Origin: Spirochaetia bacterium
GTDB lineage: Bacteria; Spirochaetota; Spirochaetia; CADAEX01
DNA length: 33,119 bases
Reading direction: 5' to 3'
Assembly (NCBI GenBank): GCA_017535435.1
Contig: JAFXTY010000081.1
Coordinates: forward strand, 1 to 33,119
Of this stretch, positions 7,701 through 14,907 are shown piece after piece. Position 1 is the stretch's first letter. Each line of letters begins with the position of its first letter. Below the pieces are notes generated by a model. It saw only the letters and a program-made list of their open reading frames with translations. It made no database searches and had not been told where the DNA came from. The translations under genes were made by a program, and so were the position numbers.

Positions 7701-10683
7701 CACAGATGCAGAACTGGAGAATATCCTGTGCATAACCTTTACCGAGAAAGCGGCTGGAGAGATGAAAAAGAGAATCTTTGCCAAGCTGCGGGACACCCTT
7801 TCCCTGGGGGCCTTCTACTCTTTACCTGCCGATGGACAGGGGCAGGAGGCCTATAAGCTTACCCCGGCCCAGATCCAGAAGCTGCAGAAGGCCAGGAAGA
7901 ACTTCTTCCGCAAGAACCGCATCTCCACATTCCATTCCTTCTGCCTGAACATGCTTACCAGGTATGAGAAGGAGAATCCGGCTTCCCAGCGGGATCTTAC
8001 CAGTGCTGTAGTTGAGGACTTTGTCATCCGCGACAAGAAGATTGCTATTATCAGCAGTCTCATAAACACCTTCGCTGAGTCTGACGAGGCATTTGCCCGG
8101 TGGGCTTTATATCTTCCTCTGTACTTCAGGACCGATAATGGAGAGGGTGGTGTGGCTCTGGATATCCTGAATCTGCTGAACAGCATGAAGCTCAGCGGTA
8201 TGCCTCTGACCGAGGAGAGCAAGGATTATCTTGCCCATCAGTTCAAAGAAAGAAAGCAGGCTGCGATAAATGAACTCTGGGATAAGTTCGAGATTCTGCG
8301 GGATAATCTGCTGGAGGCTCTTGAGCAGCTCAGGTCAGAAGAAACCAAGCCAGGTAATATAAAGAAACTGGATGCAGAGATAGAGGAGGTCACCAGAGGA
8401 AGCTGCGGCGATGCCGGCCGATATCCATATAAGACCAACCCTATGCTCAAGTCTCTCCTGAAGGCTTACCAGAGCATTCCATGCCCCAGTGCCGAGGAGT
8501 GCTGCACACTGGCGGAGGAACAGAATCTTCATTCCATCCTGTTCGAGATCCTGCTGGTGGCAGACCGCATGATTGAGCAGTATAAGATAGAGAACAGCAT
8601 CATAGAACTTTCAGATTACCACCTGAACCTTATCTCCCTTCTGGAGAACAAAAAGATTCTTAAAAAGATAAAGGATGAGCTTAAGTACATTATGGTGGAT
8701 GAGTTCCAGGATACCAACTGGCTTCAGAAAAAGATTCTGGACTCTCTCCATGATGAGAATAATCATCTGTTTGTGGTGGGGGATCTTAAGCAGTCTATAT
8801 ACCGGTTCCAGCAATGCGACAATCAGATATTCAAACAGTACCGGGACCAGGATTCCATGCTCTATATCACTTTTCAAGACAACTTCAGGTCTGTTAAGCA
8901 GATTGTAGATTTCAACAACAGATATTTTTCCGAGAACCTGGTGCAGGAATACAGGATTATCCCCAACACCAGCAAGAATCCCGAGAAGCCTGAATTCAGC
9001 ATTCCACGTCGTCCGGAAGCCACATGGCCAGTTGTCAATGTGGTTGGATTCGGATACTTGAATGATGACTTCAAAGAACTGGCCACAAGAGAGAAGAATG
9101 CTCTGGTGAGGGAGCAGGAGGCTTTCTTCATTGCCCGTACCATTGCCGCAACAGGCAAGGAGAATTACGGGAAGTGGGGAATCCTGGTCCGGGAATATAC
9201 AAATATGAACTTTATTCTGGATGCCCTCCAGCGTCTGAATATTCCATATTCTTTCTGCATAAAGAAGGATTTCTTCCGGCAGAGCGAGATTGTGCAGGTG
9301 CTTCTGGTGCTGCAGGTGCTCTATGGCTTCCTGCCACAGGAGATTCTGGCCGCCAACCCGGTCCTGTCTGAATTTGTATCTGGTTATGACCAGAAAGAAA
9401 AGGGATTCTGCTATGCAGTAAGCTCCATTATGAAACTGCCTATGTATGCCCCTGTCCGTCCTATGCTGCATCAGCTTCTGCTGCAGTGCCGCGATTTTGT
9501 CCGTCAGCTGGGGGAATGTCCTGAGGATATAATTGTCCAGCTGCTTAAGTTTGCCGACGAGAACAGCAAGGAAATCAATGTATCGGCTCTGGAGAACGGT
9601 GTCAGGATTATGACAGTCCACAGCTCCAAGGGGCTTGAGTTTGACTACCTCTTTGTGTCAAAGATAACCGACTACACCGGAAAAGGTGGTTTCGGAGGCC
9701 CCAGGAGCAGCATAGACTTCATAAACTATGTGGATGAATACAACAATCAGATCATAGACTATGACATAACAGGGTTCAGAAAACTGGTGAAGGATGAGCG
9801 CCCCCTGCTCTATGACGCATGGATAAAGGATAAGAATACAGAATTCGAGAGCGAGGAGAAGGGCAACCTGCTCTATGTGGCATTCACCCGGGCCAAGAAG
9901 CATCTGGTGGTGACAATGCAGAGCGGAAAGCTTACAGAGGATGGCCTTGCAGATGTACAGCCTGATGTGAACTGGTTCAAGAATATAGTGGGCAACCTGC
10001 CTTATTATCCAGAAATTGTTCAGAATCCAGAATTTGATATCAGCCTTATAGAACCTGTGCTCAACAAGGATAAGCCTGCGCTGATGTATCCCGTGGAGCA
10101 GAAGGAGTTCCCGGCACCTGAGCTGGCCACTGTTTCTGTTTCCCGGCACCTGGATGCCATGGAAGAGGAATATGATCTGGATGATAAAATCACAGATGCC
10201 GATGATGAAGCACCTGAGGCTGCAGGATCCAAGGCCAGCGAGGTGGGCACCGCAGTCCACAGCTTCTTCGAGAAGAATGTGGGCAACCTTTCCAGTGCCA
10301 AGCCTGAGGATTTTCCTGTCCCAGAATCTATCCGATCCAGGTTCCTTGCCTTTGCAAAGGCTGGACTTGCGGTGCCGGAGTACCATGCCCTGGTGTCCGA
10401 TGCCGAGAAGCTTATACCGGAGAAAGCCATGATATTCCGCACCCCGGAGGGCAAACTCCTGAACGGCGTCATAGACCTGATTGTGAAGAAAGGAAACTCA
10501 GTCACAGTGCTGGACTACAAGACCCACTCCGGCAGCAGCCTGGATGACAATACCCTGGAGCGATATAAGAAGCAGGTGGCCCTCTATGCCCATGGTCTTA
10601 AGAGCATCTTCCCAGGCTGCACTTTCGACTGCTGTCTCCTGGTTATGTACTCCACCGGCAAGTCCGAGCTGGTGTGGTGCTAA
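4705..10683 (+). CDS. Single-chain AddB-AddA-like ATP-dependent helicase-nuclease
   Basis: A 1992-residue protein combining both subunits of an AddAB recombination enzyme. The N-terminal ~930 residues are AddB-like. They hold a RecB-type nuclease with D756 and D770-F-K772, framed by iron-sulfur cysteines C611 and C898-x2-C901-x5-C907, the same CxxC-x5-C spacing as the AddB cluster. No Walker A is seen in this half. A Ser/Pro/Ala-rich linker (~935-952) leads to a UvrD/AddA helicase with Walker A AGAGAGKT (979-986), DEFQDTN (1332-1338), NFRS (1393-1396), TVHSSKGLEFD (1637-1647) and YVAFTRAKKH (1724-1733). The C-terminal nuclease has H1852, D1924 and D1937-Y-K1939. Role: processing double-strand DNA ends for homologous recombination and degrading foreign DNA. 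The start may be the ATG at 4723 rather than 4705. Confidence 0.92.
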   Translation: MYNSIEMYIIPKKYDAAKIRLEIKKQMAKEGKEAVLIPELGTLYDVALEKSGIGLGKGLGKVIMKEDFFCLLDQIDELPDKFKNSNRNYKSAIFALLNEMSFASEELDSYPFHGTVHAAGLTREHCTLIYKTVRERGFLFRAEVYRKAIEELDKKGLREEEEYILYPGEYYTHLEQQLLEKLGASPADADDGNQVLCTAMFSDDTTGDFQISEPEKMVGFLKADSIMEQYIAVKDHILATMKNDPSLRLDDFCLVLGGDDSLSLCTSYYESIGFHPVSSASVQAETPLLDGLNLIFYALSGDIEKLILYFNRHNPDSKVTYDPTYDFGDFWNFSKKLAKSDGSRFDRFRDVPPAFKEWIQKFSGLDNRKQSASKHLRQLQIHLKKLDAEGESLYEYEPSLRQIFKSGKGEDIDISLKDLVEYFKNILAGRKRNLISTWDDGIVLVKMGEYIPKCRHLYFADLEEKTFLKDKMPNLLLSSEEHDNFNTEVYGCTKEEHLKKCFAQSVARSQRILFVIPSYDEGTVVSEYVENALRLFPVENRPVKVVWGNVPEFRHPFFRTFRNTVWENAAPELAPASSEDFFKPHVKEGDPLEYVLGKLSSATRIEPFMRCPARFIYDCQAPGTQLKDEIHFTRGNAFHMFCEMFFSKQNIKVFAMNNPDLVQEVALYLSNLPCDPELAAYMDSLDVRGMFKTVCDKYSDLKLKDTDLHTYLSFICRCMKDLMGDCDSSSIRLEVFIGGAPLLSDPPVAVGEGYIDMMFCTTNGEVVLVDFKSTDIKEFPEDVNSISNVQLLIYSHIVEEALKNRDFSVFQPTDEQRGRMKEKGKDESSILNPGYFDSIEADAPVSAFYLSYKGNDNYRAVSGISSLEDPYGRFENKLKDLLGQAARNEFKPSYNKDCIFCPINSFCPDRENGMSMDALYQRLNLKGPFFNQYPVPKELTSAASGPSSPADDPVRIIQFAERAKYSAVADTSSDIIISAGAGAGKTEVLTTRYLNLLLSTDAELENILCITFTEKAAGEMKKRIFAKLRDTLSLGAFYSLPADGQGQEAYKLTPAQIQKLQKARKNFFRKNRISTFHSFCLNMLTRYEKENPASQRDLTSAVVEDFVIRDKKIAIISSLINTFAESDEAFARWALYLPLYFRTDNGEGGVALDILNLLNSMKLSGMPLTEESKDYLAHQFKERKQAAINELWDKFEILRDNLLEALEQLRSEETKPGNIKKLDAEIEEVTRGSCGDAGRYPYKTNPMLKSLLKAYQSIPCPSAEECCTLAEEQNLHSILFEILLVADRMIEQYKIENSIIELSDYHLNLISLLENKKILKKIKDELKYIMVDEFQDTNWLQKKILDSLHDENNHLFVVGDLKQSIYRFQQCDNQIFKQYRDQDSMLYITFQDNFRSVKQIVDFNNRYFSENLVQEYRIIPNTSKNPEKPEFSIPRRPEATWPVVNVVGFGYLNDDFKELATREKNALVREQEAFFIARTIAATGKENYGKWGILVREYTNMNFILDALQRLNIPYSFCIKKDFFRQSEIVQVLLVLQVLYGFLPQEILAANPVLSEFVSGYDQKEKGFCYAVSSIMKLPMYAPVRPMLHQLLLQCRDFVRQLGECPEDIIVQLLKFADENSKEINVSALENGVRIMTVHSSKGLEFDYLFVSKITDYTGKGGFGGPRSSIDFINYVDEYNNQIIDYDITGFRKLVKDERPLLYDAWIKDKNTEFESEEKGNLLYVAFTRAKKHLVVTMQSGKLTEDGLADVQPDVNWFKNIVGNLPYYPEIVQNPEFDISLIEPVLNKDKPALMYPVEQKEFPAPELATVSVSRHLDAMEEEYDLDDKITDADDEAPEAAGSKASEVGTAVHSFFEKNVGNLSSAKPEDFPVPESIRSRFLAFAKAGLAVPEYHALVSDAEKLIPEKAMIFRTPEGKLLNGVIDLIVKKGNSVTVLDYKTHSGSSLDDNTLERYKKQVALYAHGLKSIFPGCTFDCCLLVMYSTGKSELVWC

Positions 10684-10712
10684 AAAAACGGGGTGCCTTT
10701 CAGCACCCCGTG
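10682..10712 (-). terminator. Rho-independent terminator for the lipoprotein gene, possibly bidirectional
   Basis: CGGGGTGC (10689-10696) pairs with GCACCCCG (10703-10710) around a six-base loop. On the minus strand the hairpin is followed by a run of seven T, a good terminator for the gene at 10730-11230. On the plus strand the T-run is poor, so termination of the helicase-nuclease gene is less certain. Confidence 0.85.
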
Positions 10713-10729
10713 TTATTAATCATTTTATC

Positions 10730-11230
10730 TTATTGCTGTGTCAATACCCAATAGTCAAAGATATTAACAGTGTTGTTTTCAGTTGAAAAAGTGAAAGTAT
10801 CATCCCAATTTTGTGGTGTTTCTGTTCCTGTGCCTGTATCCTTTGACTTATTACAATGAACATTTACTGTGTTTCCAGAAACTTCATAAGTTCCATAGTA
10901 AGTAAGATCGCAATTGCGAGCAGGGTTACTGCTAACTTCTTTTTGATACAGCGAGAATGTCTTTTCTGTATCATTTACTGTAAGAGTAACTGTATCATCA
11001 TTTGTAAAGCTCCCGTCATCCACATAATGAATAGTTCCGTTATTAGAAGAAAAACCTGTTACTACTGCACGGTTGACCAGATCTGTAACTTTAAAGATCA
11101 TAGTTCCAGTGTTGCTTCCGCCGTTACTTCCCCCGTTATCGTTAGAGCTGCCGCCACCGCCGCCGCTGTCACAGCCAGTCAGAAAACCAATTAAACACAC
11201 AGCTAAAAGCAAAAACCATAATTTTCTCAT
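10730..11230 (-). CDS. Putative lipoprotein of unknown function
   Basis: The reading frame is open from 11266, but I place the start at the ATG at 11230 because AAAGGAAG lies just upstream and the protein then begins MRKLWFLLLAVC, a lipoprotein signal with lipobox LTGC. A Gly/Ser/Asn-rich linker of about 25 residues follows the lipidated cysteine. The mature part (~110 residues) is predicted beta-rich, Asn/Thr-rich and with three cysteines. I do not recognise a family. It probably sits on the outer surface or periplasmic face of a membrane. Expression may be switched by a poly-G tract in the promoter spacer (11303-11311). It looks more AT-rich than its neighbours, consistent with a recently acquired or fast-evolving surface protein. 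Confidence 0.75.
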   Translation of the reverse strand: MRKLWFLLLAVCLIGFLTGCDSGGGGGSSNDNGGSNGGSNTGTMIFKVTDLVNRAVVTGFSSNNGTIHYVDDGSFTNDDTVTLTVNDTEKTFSLYQKEVSSNPARNCDLTYYGTYEVSGNTVNVHCNKSKDTGTGTETPQNWDDTFTFSTENNTVNIFDYWVLTQQ

Positions 11231-11291
11231 TTTGAACTTCCTTTGTTGTAAAAATATTTGTATCAAACTGAAATAAATTCAGTATGATACA

Positions 11292-11337
11292 TTTATAGTC
11301 TACCCCCCCCCATGCCAAAAGTCAACCAACAAAAAAT
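11292..11337 (-). promoter_or_regulatory. Lipoprotein promoter with a nine-base poly-G spacer
   Basis: On the minus strand, TTGACT is followed by 8 nt, a run of nine G (plus-strand C at 11303-11311), then TAGACTATAAA. With nine G the spacer is 17 bp to TAGACT and 22 bp to TATAAA. A change in G number would move the -35 and -10 boxes relative to each other. Confidence 0.55.
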
Positions 11338-11398
11338 TCGATAGCAAGAGTTATAATAAAAAAATGGTCAAAATAAATATTCCTATTTTCGGTAAAAT

Positions 11399-11453
11399 GC
11401 ACCCCGGGCGGTATCCCCGGCCCGCAGGGAGCGGGACCACCGAGCCGGGGTGT
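11399..11453. other. GC-rich imperfect hairpin upstream of alaS, function unknown
   Basis: GCACCCCGG (11399-11407) can pair with CCGGGGTGT (11445-11453), CGGT (11409-11412) with ACCG (11439-11442), and CCCGC (11421-11425) with GCGGG (11431-11435) around an AGGGA loop. It stands out in otherwise AT-rich DNA. There is no T-run on either side, so it is not an ordinary terminator. It lies upstream of the likely alaS promoter. Confidence 0.55.
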
Positions 11454-11472
11454 ATTATTGCTGGAGTTAATA

Positions 11473-11501
11473 TTGTATATTTAATTCTTTTTTATTATAA
11501 T
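11473..11501 (+). promoter_or_regulatory. Likely alaS promoter
   Basis: TTGTAT (11473-11478), a 17-bp spacer and a perfect TATAAT (11496-11501). Transcription would start at about 11508, so the mRNA leader would be about 10 nt and consist mostly of the AGGAG ribosome site. Confidence 0.6.
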
Positions 11502-11517
11502 TTTTGTAGGAGACACT

Positions 11518-13311
11518 ATGAAACCATTGAAAGCTGACGAACTTAGAAAAAAATTCATCGATTTTTTTGTATCCAGGGGACATACCCAGATTTCCGGGGC
11601 ATCTGTAATCCCGGAGAATGACCCCACTGTGCTCTTTACCACAGCGGGAATGCACCCATTGGTACCATATCTTTTAGGCCAACCCCACCCGGCAGGGACC
11701 CGGCTCACCGACTACCAGAAGTGCATCCGTACAGGCGATATCGACAGTGTAGGCGACCCGCACCATCTGACCTGCTTCGAGATGCTGGGAAACTGGTCAT
11801 TAGGGGACTATTTCAAGAAAGAGATGATTCCTTGGAGCTATGAGTTCCTTACAAAAGAGCTGGGAATCGACCCGGAGAAGCTTTCTGTGACTGTATTTGA
11901 GGGAGAAGAGGGCATTCCACGGGACACAGAGAGTGCCGAGATCTGGCACAGCCTGGGTATCCCTTACGAGAGAATCTACTTCATGCCTAGAGAAGACAAC
12001 TGGTGGGGCCCTGCCGGGGAGACCGGACCATGCGGACCAGACACCGAGATGTTCATAGACACAGGCCGTCCTGCCTGCGGTCCGGACTGCAAGCCTGGCT
12101 GCGGATGTGGCAAATACTTCGAGATATGGAACGACGTCCTCATGGGCTACAACAAGAACAAAGAGGGCCAGTTCGTTGAGATGGAAAGAAAGTGCATCGA
12201 CACCGGAATGGGAATCGAGCGTACCATCGCCATCCTCCAGGGGAAGAAGAGCGTATACGAGACCGAGGTTATGCAGCCTATTCTTAAGCGGATCGGAGAG
12301 CTGGCCGGCGTTGAGTATGGCAAGGATGACAAGACTGATATCTCCATGCGGATAATCGCAGACCATATAAGGACCAGCACCTTTATCCTGGGGGATCAGC
12401 GGGGCTGCACTCCGTCCAACGTAGGTCAGGGCTATATACTGCGGCGCCTTATCCGGCGGGCTGTGCGCAACGGCCGGCACCTGGGCATCCAGGGCACCTT
12501 CCTGGCAAAGGTGGCAGAGATTGTAATCGACCTTTACGGTGCACCATATCCAGAGCTGGTTCAGAACAAGGATAAAGTGTTCGACGAGCTGACCAAAGAG
12601 GAAATCAAGTTCAGCGAGACCCTGGAGAAGGGAGAGAAGCAGTTCGAGAAGATGACCTTCTTCATGGAGAAGCAGGGAATAAAGGAGATTGCAGGTGGCA
12701 GCGCCTTCAAACTGTACGACACCTTCGGCTTCCCAATCGAGCTGACCCAGGAGCTGGCCGCAGAGAAAGGCTTTACCGTTGATGTGAAAGGCTTCAACGA
12801 GGCCTTTGCAAAGCATCAGGAGCTTTCACGCACAGCCGAGGCAGGACAGTTCAAGTCCGGTCTGGGCGACCACAGCGAGGAGACCACCGCACTTCATACA
12901 GCAACACACCTTCTGCATGCGGCACTCCGCAAGGTGCTGGGTGACCATGTGGGACAGAAGGGTTCCAACATCACTCCGGAGCGGCTCCGCTTCGACTTCA
13001 GCCATGGCGAGAAGATGACCAAGGAGCAGATCCAGCAGGTTGAGGACCTGGTGAACGATGCAATCAAGCGGGACCTGCAGGTAAGCGTTGAGACCATGAC
13101 ACCGCAGGAAGCTGTGGAAAAGGGTGCAGTTGCATTCTTCTCCAGCAAGTACGGCGAGCAGGTTACTGTATATACAATCGGAGACTTCTCCAAGGAAGTG
13201 TGTGCCGGTCCTCATGTGAAGCATACTGGCGATATGGGCCATTTCCACATTCTTAAAGAGGAGAGCTCATCATCCGGTGTCCGGAGAATCAAGGCAGTGC
13301 TTGAGAAGTAG
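11518..13311 (+). CDS. alaS: Alanyl-tRNA synthetase, short form
   Basis: Charges tRNA-Ala with alanine in the cytoplasm. The N-terminal class II catalytic core is clear: it starts KADELRKKFIDFF, then HTQISGASVIP and LFTTAGMHPL, with an RTGDIDSVGDPHHLTCFEMLGN-type region. A cysteine-rich insertion (GPDCKPGCGCGKYFEIWNDV) follows, then the tRNA-recognition helices. The editing domain is present with HTATH (460-464) and CAGPH (562-566), the zinc-binding and proofreading residues. The protein ends at 597 residues, directly after the editing domain. The C-terminal oligomerisation (C-Ala) domain of the usual ~870-residue enzyme is absent, as in spirochaetes such as Borrelia. An AGGAG site precedes the ATG. 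rpe follows after 6 nt. Confidence 0.96.
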   Translation: MKPLKADELRKKFIDFFVSRGHTQISGASVIPENDPTVLFTTAGMHPLVPYLLGQPHPAGTRLTDYQKCIRTGDIDSVGDPHHLTCFEMLGNWSLGDYFKKEMIPWSYEFLTKELGIDPEKLSVTVFEGEEGIPRDTESAEIWHSLGIPYERIYFMPREDNWWGPAGETGPCGPDTEMFIDTGRPACGPDCKPGCGCGKYFEIWNDVLMGYNKNKEGQFVEMERKCIDTGMGIERTIAILQGKKSVYETEVMQPILKRIGELAGVEYGKDDKTDISMRIIADHIRTSTFILGDQRGCTPSNVGQGYILRRLIRRAVRNGRHLGIQGTFLAKVAEIVIDLYGAPYPELVQNKDKVFDELTKEEIKFSETLEKGEKQFEKMTFFMEKQGIKEIAGGSAFKLYDTFGFPIELTQELAAEKGFTVDVKGFNEAFAKHQELSRTAEAGQFKSGLGDHSEETTALHTATHLLHAALRKVLGDHVGQKGSNITPERLRFDFSHGEKMTKEQIQQVEDLVNDAIKRDLQVSVETMTPQEAVEKGAVAFFSSKYGEQVTVYTIGDFSKEVCAGPHVKHTGDMGHFHILKEESSSSGVRRIKAVLEK

Positions 13312-13317
13312 GGAAGT

Positions 13318-13956
13318 ATGAAGGATATTATCATTGCGCCATCAATGCTGGCGTCAGATTTCAGCCAGGTCCGGGAGTCCCTGGATTTTGTGAAGAAGAA
13401 TGGAGCACAGTGGGTGCACCTTGATGTCATGGATGGCCACTTTGTACCAAACATGACATTCGGCACCAAGTTTGTGCAGGATATGCGGCCCCATTCCGAC
13501 CTTGTCTTTGATGTCCATCTGATGGTGGAGAACCCTGAGTTCTTTGTGGAGGAGTTCGGTAAGACTGGTGCAGACTACATCACATTTCATGTGGAGTCCT
13601 GCTACCATATCCACCGGCTTATCTACCGGATCAAGGAACTGGGCAAGAAGGCTGGCATAAGCATAGTGCCATCCACCCCGGTAAGTGCCATTCAAGAGGT
13701 GCTGGGAGATGTGGATCTGGTGCTGGTTATGACTGTGAACCCAGGCTTCGGCGGACAGAAGCTGATTCCAAGCTGCATTGATAAAATTTCACAGCTGGCT
13801 GCCATCAGGAAAGAGAAGGGATACAACTTCCTTATCTCGGTGGATGGCGGAGTAGGGGGCGGCAATGCCCAGACCCTGGTTGATGCCGGTGCCGACGTGC
13901 TTGCAACCGGCTCAGCTTTCTTCAAGGATCCAAGCTGGACAAAGAATATAAAATAA
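13318..13956 (+). CDS. rpe: Ribulose-phosphate 3-epimerase
   Basis: A 212-residue TIM-barrel enzyme that interconverts ribulose 5-phosphate and xylulose 5-phosphate in the pentose phosphate pathway. Family motifs are all visible: IAPSMLASDF at the N-terminus, HLDVMDGHFVPNMTFG (metal-binding His and Asp), DVHLMVENP, the TVNPGFGGQKLIP phosphate loop and ISVDGGVG with the second catalytic Asp. The start at 13318 has AGGGAAG just upstream and lies 6 nt after alaS, so the two genes are probably co-transcribed. A strong terminator follows. Confidence 0.96.
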   Translation: MKDIIIAPSMLASDFSQVRESLDFVKKNGAQWVHLDVMDGHFVPNMTFGTKFVQDMRPHSDLVFDVHLMVENPEFFVEEFGKTGADYITFHVESCYHIHRLIYRIKELGKKAGISIVPSTPVSAIQEVLGDVDLVLVMTVNPGFGGQKLIPSCIDKISQLAAIRKEKGYNFLISVDGGVGGGNAQTLVDAGADVLATGSAFFKDPSWTKNIK

Positions 13957-13971
13957 AAAAGATATATAATC

Positions 13972-14033
13972 AAAAAAATACCCCTGTCGGTGTTACAGCT
14001 TTTGCTGTTTACCGAGCAGGGGTGTTTTTTTTG
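13972..14033. terminator. Bidirectional terminator between rpe and metQ
   Basis: CCCCTG (13981-13986) pairs with CAGGGG (14017-14022), TCGGT (13987-13991) with ACCGA, and ACAGC (13995-13999) with GCTGT (14004-14008). A T-run (14025-14032) follows on the plus strand and an A-run precedes it, giving a T-run on the minus strand. The flanking genes converge here. Confidence 0.9.
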
Positions 14034-14046
14034 TCAGTATTTCGGC

Positions 14047-14826
14047 TTAGAATACAGGCACAACTTCGCCGTTAGGATATCTCTTCGCGATGTAGTCCTT
14101 TACTTTCTGAGTCTTCAGGGCCTCAACCAGAGCCTTGATTGCAGGCTTGTTCTCGTTGCCAGCCTTGACTGCGATGACGTTTACGTATGGAGAGGATGAA
14201 CCCTCTACAAAGAGTCCGTCTTTATTTGCGGAAAGTCCAGCAGGAATAGCGTAGTTACCATTGATTACTGCGCCGTCAACATCTCCAAGAACTCTTGGCA
14301 GAGAAGCAGCCTCGATCTCCCGGAACTTGATCTTCTTTGGGTTCTTTGCAATGTCCAGAGGAGTTGCGGTGATTCCAGCATCAGCTTTCAGTGTGATGAG
14401 TCCTGCATCTGCAAGAAGGAGAAGTGCTCTTCCCTCGTTGGTCGGATCGTTAGGAATTGCGATCACAGCCTTGTTCTTGAACTGGTCCAGCTTTGTGACC
14501 TTCTTTGAATAGAGAGCGAATGGCTCTACATGGATTCCACCTGCGTTCACCAGATGATATCCCTTCTCCTTGTTGAAGGAATCAAGATATGGGATGTGCT
14601 GGAAATAGTTTGCATCGATATCGCCAGCCTCAACTGCATCGTTTGGTGTCACATAGTCTGTGAACTCCACAACTTCAAGCTTTACACCCTTTGCTGCCAG
14701 GTCATCCTTGATAAGATTGAGGATCTCGGCATGTGGCTCCGGTGTAGCTCCCACTTTGATTGTCTGCTGTGCATATACTGCTGTTGCGGCAAATACAAGC
14801 GCTGCGATTAAAAGAAATTTTTTCAT
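14047..14826 (-). CDS. metQ: Methionine ABC transporter substrate-binding protein
   Basis: A 259-residue NlpA/MetQ-family protein that captures methionine outside the cytoplasmic membrane and delivers it to MetI/MetN. After the signal peptide comes VGATPEPHAEILN; YFQHIPYLDSFN, then IAIPNDPTNEGRALLLL and the C-terminal NVIAVKAGNENKPAIKALVEAL are all typical. Unlike most MetQ proteins it has no lipobox cysteine: the signal (residues 1-19) ends AVYA before QQ, so a freely diffusing periplasmic protein is predicted. It is the last gene of glyA-metN-metI-metQ but has its own consensus promoter in the 81-nt gap after metI, which would give an excess of binding protein over permease. Confidence 0.95.
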   Translation of the reverse strand: MKKFLLIAALVFAATAVYAQQTIKVGATPEPHAEILNLIKDDLAAKGVKLEVVEFTDYVTPNDAVEAGDIDANYFQHIPYLDSFNKEKGYHLVNAGGIHVEPFALYSKKVTKLDQFKNKAVIAIPNDPTNEGRALLLLADAGLITLKADAGITATPLDIAKNPKKIKFREIEAASLPRVLGDVDGAVINGNYAIPAGLSANKDGLFVEGSSSPYVNVIAVKAGNENKPAIKALVEALKTQKVKDYIAKRYPNGEVVPVF

Positions 14827-14840
14827 TTATAACCCCCTAT

Positions 14841-14891
14841 TACCTACTTGATTGGTAGGTATATTATACTTTCAAACCAAAACTGTGTCAA
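14841..14891 (-). promoter_or_regulatory. Consensus metQ promoter with downstream inverted repeat
   Basis: On the minus strand a perfect TTGACA (14891-14886), exactly 17 bp and a perfect TATAAT (14868-14863). TACCTAC (14841-14847) and GTAGGTA (14855-14861) then form a 7-bp inverted repeat with a 7-nt loop at the expected transcription start. It could be an operator or a 5' mRNA hairpin. A purine-rich AGGGGG ribosome site lies between it and the ATG. Confidence 0.8.
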
Positions 14892-14907
14892 CAGCTGGAT
14901 TAAATTT

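Noticed and set aside
11399-11453. Hairpin before alaS as a T-box or terminator
   Set aside because: There is no T-run, no T-box consensus, and it lies upstream of the likely promoter.
11800-12816. 338-codon antisense frame inside alaS
   Set aside because: Shadow of a well-conserved gene, a common effect of codon bias on the opposite strand.
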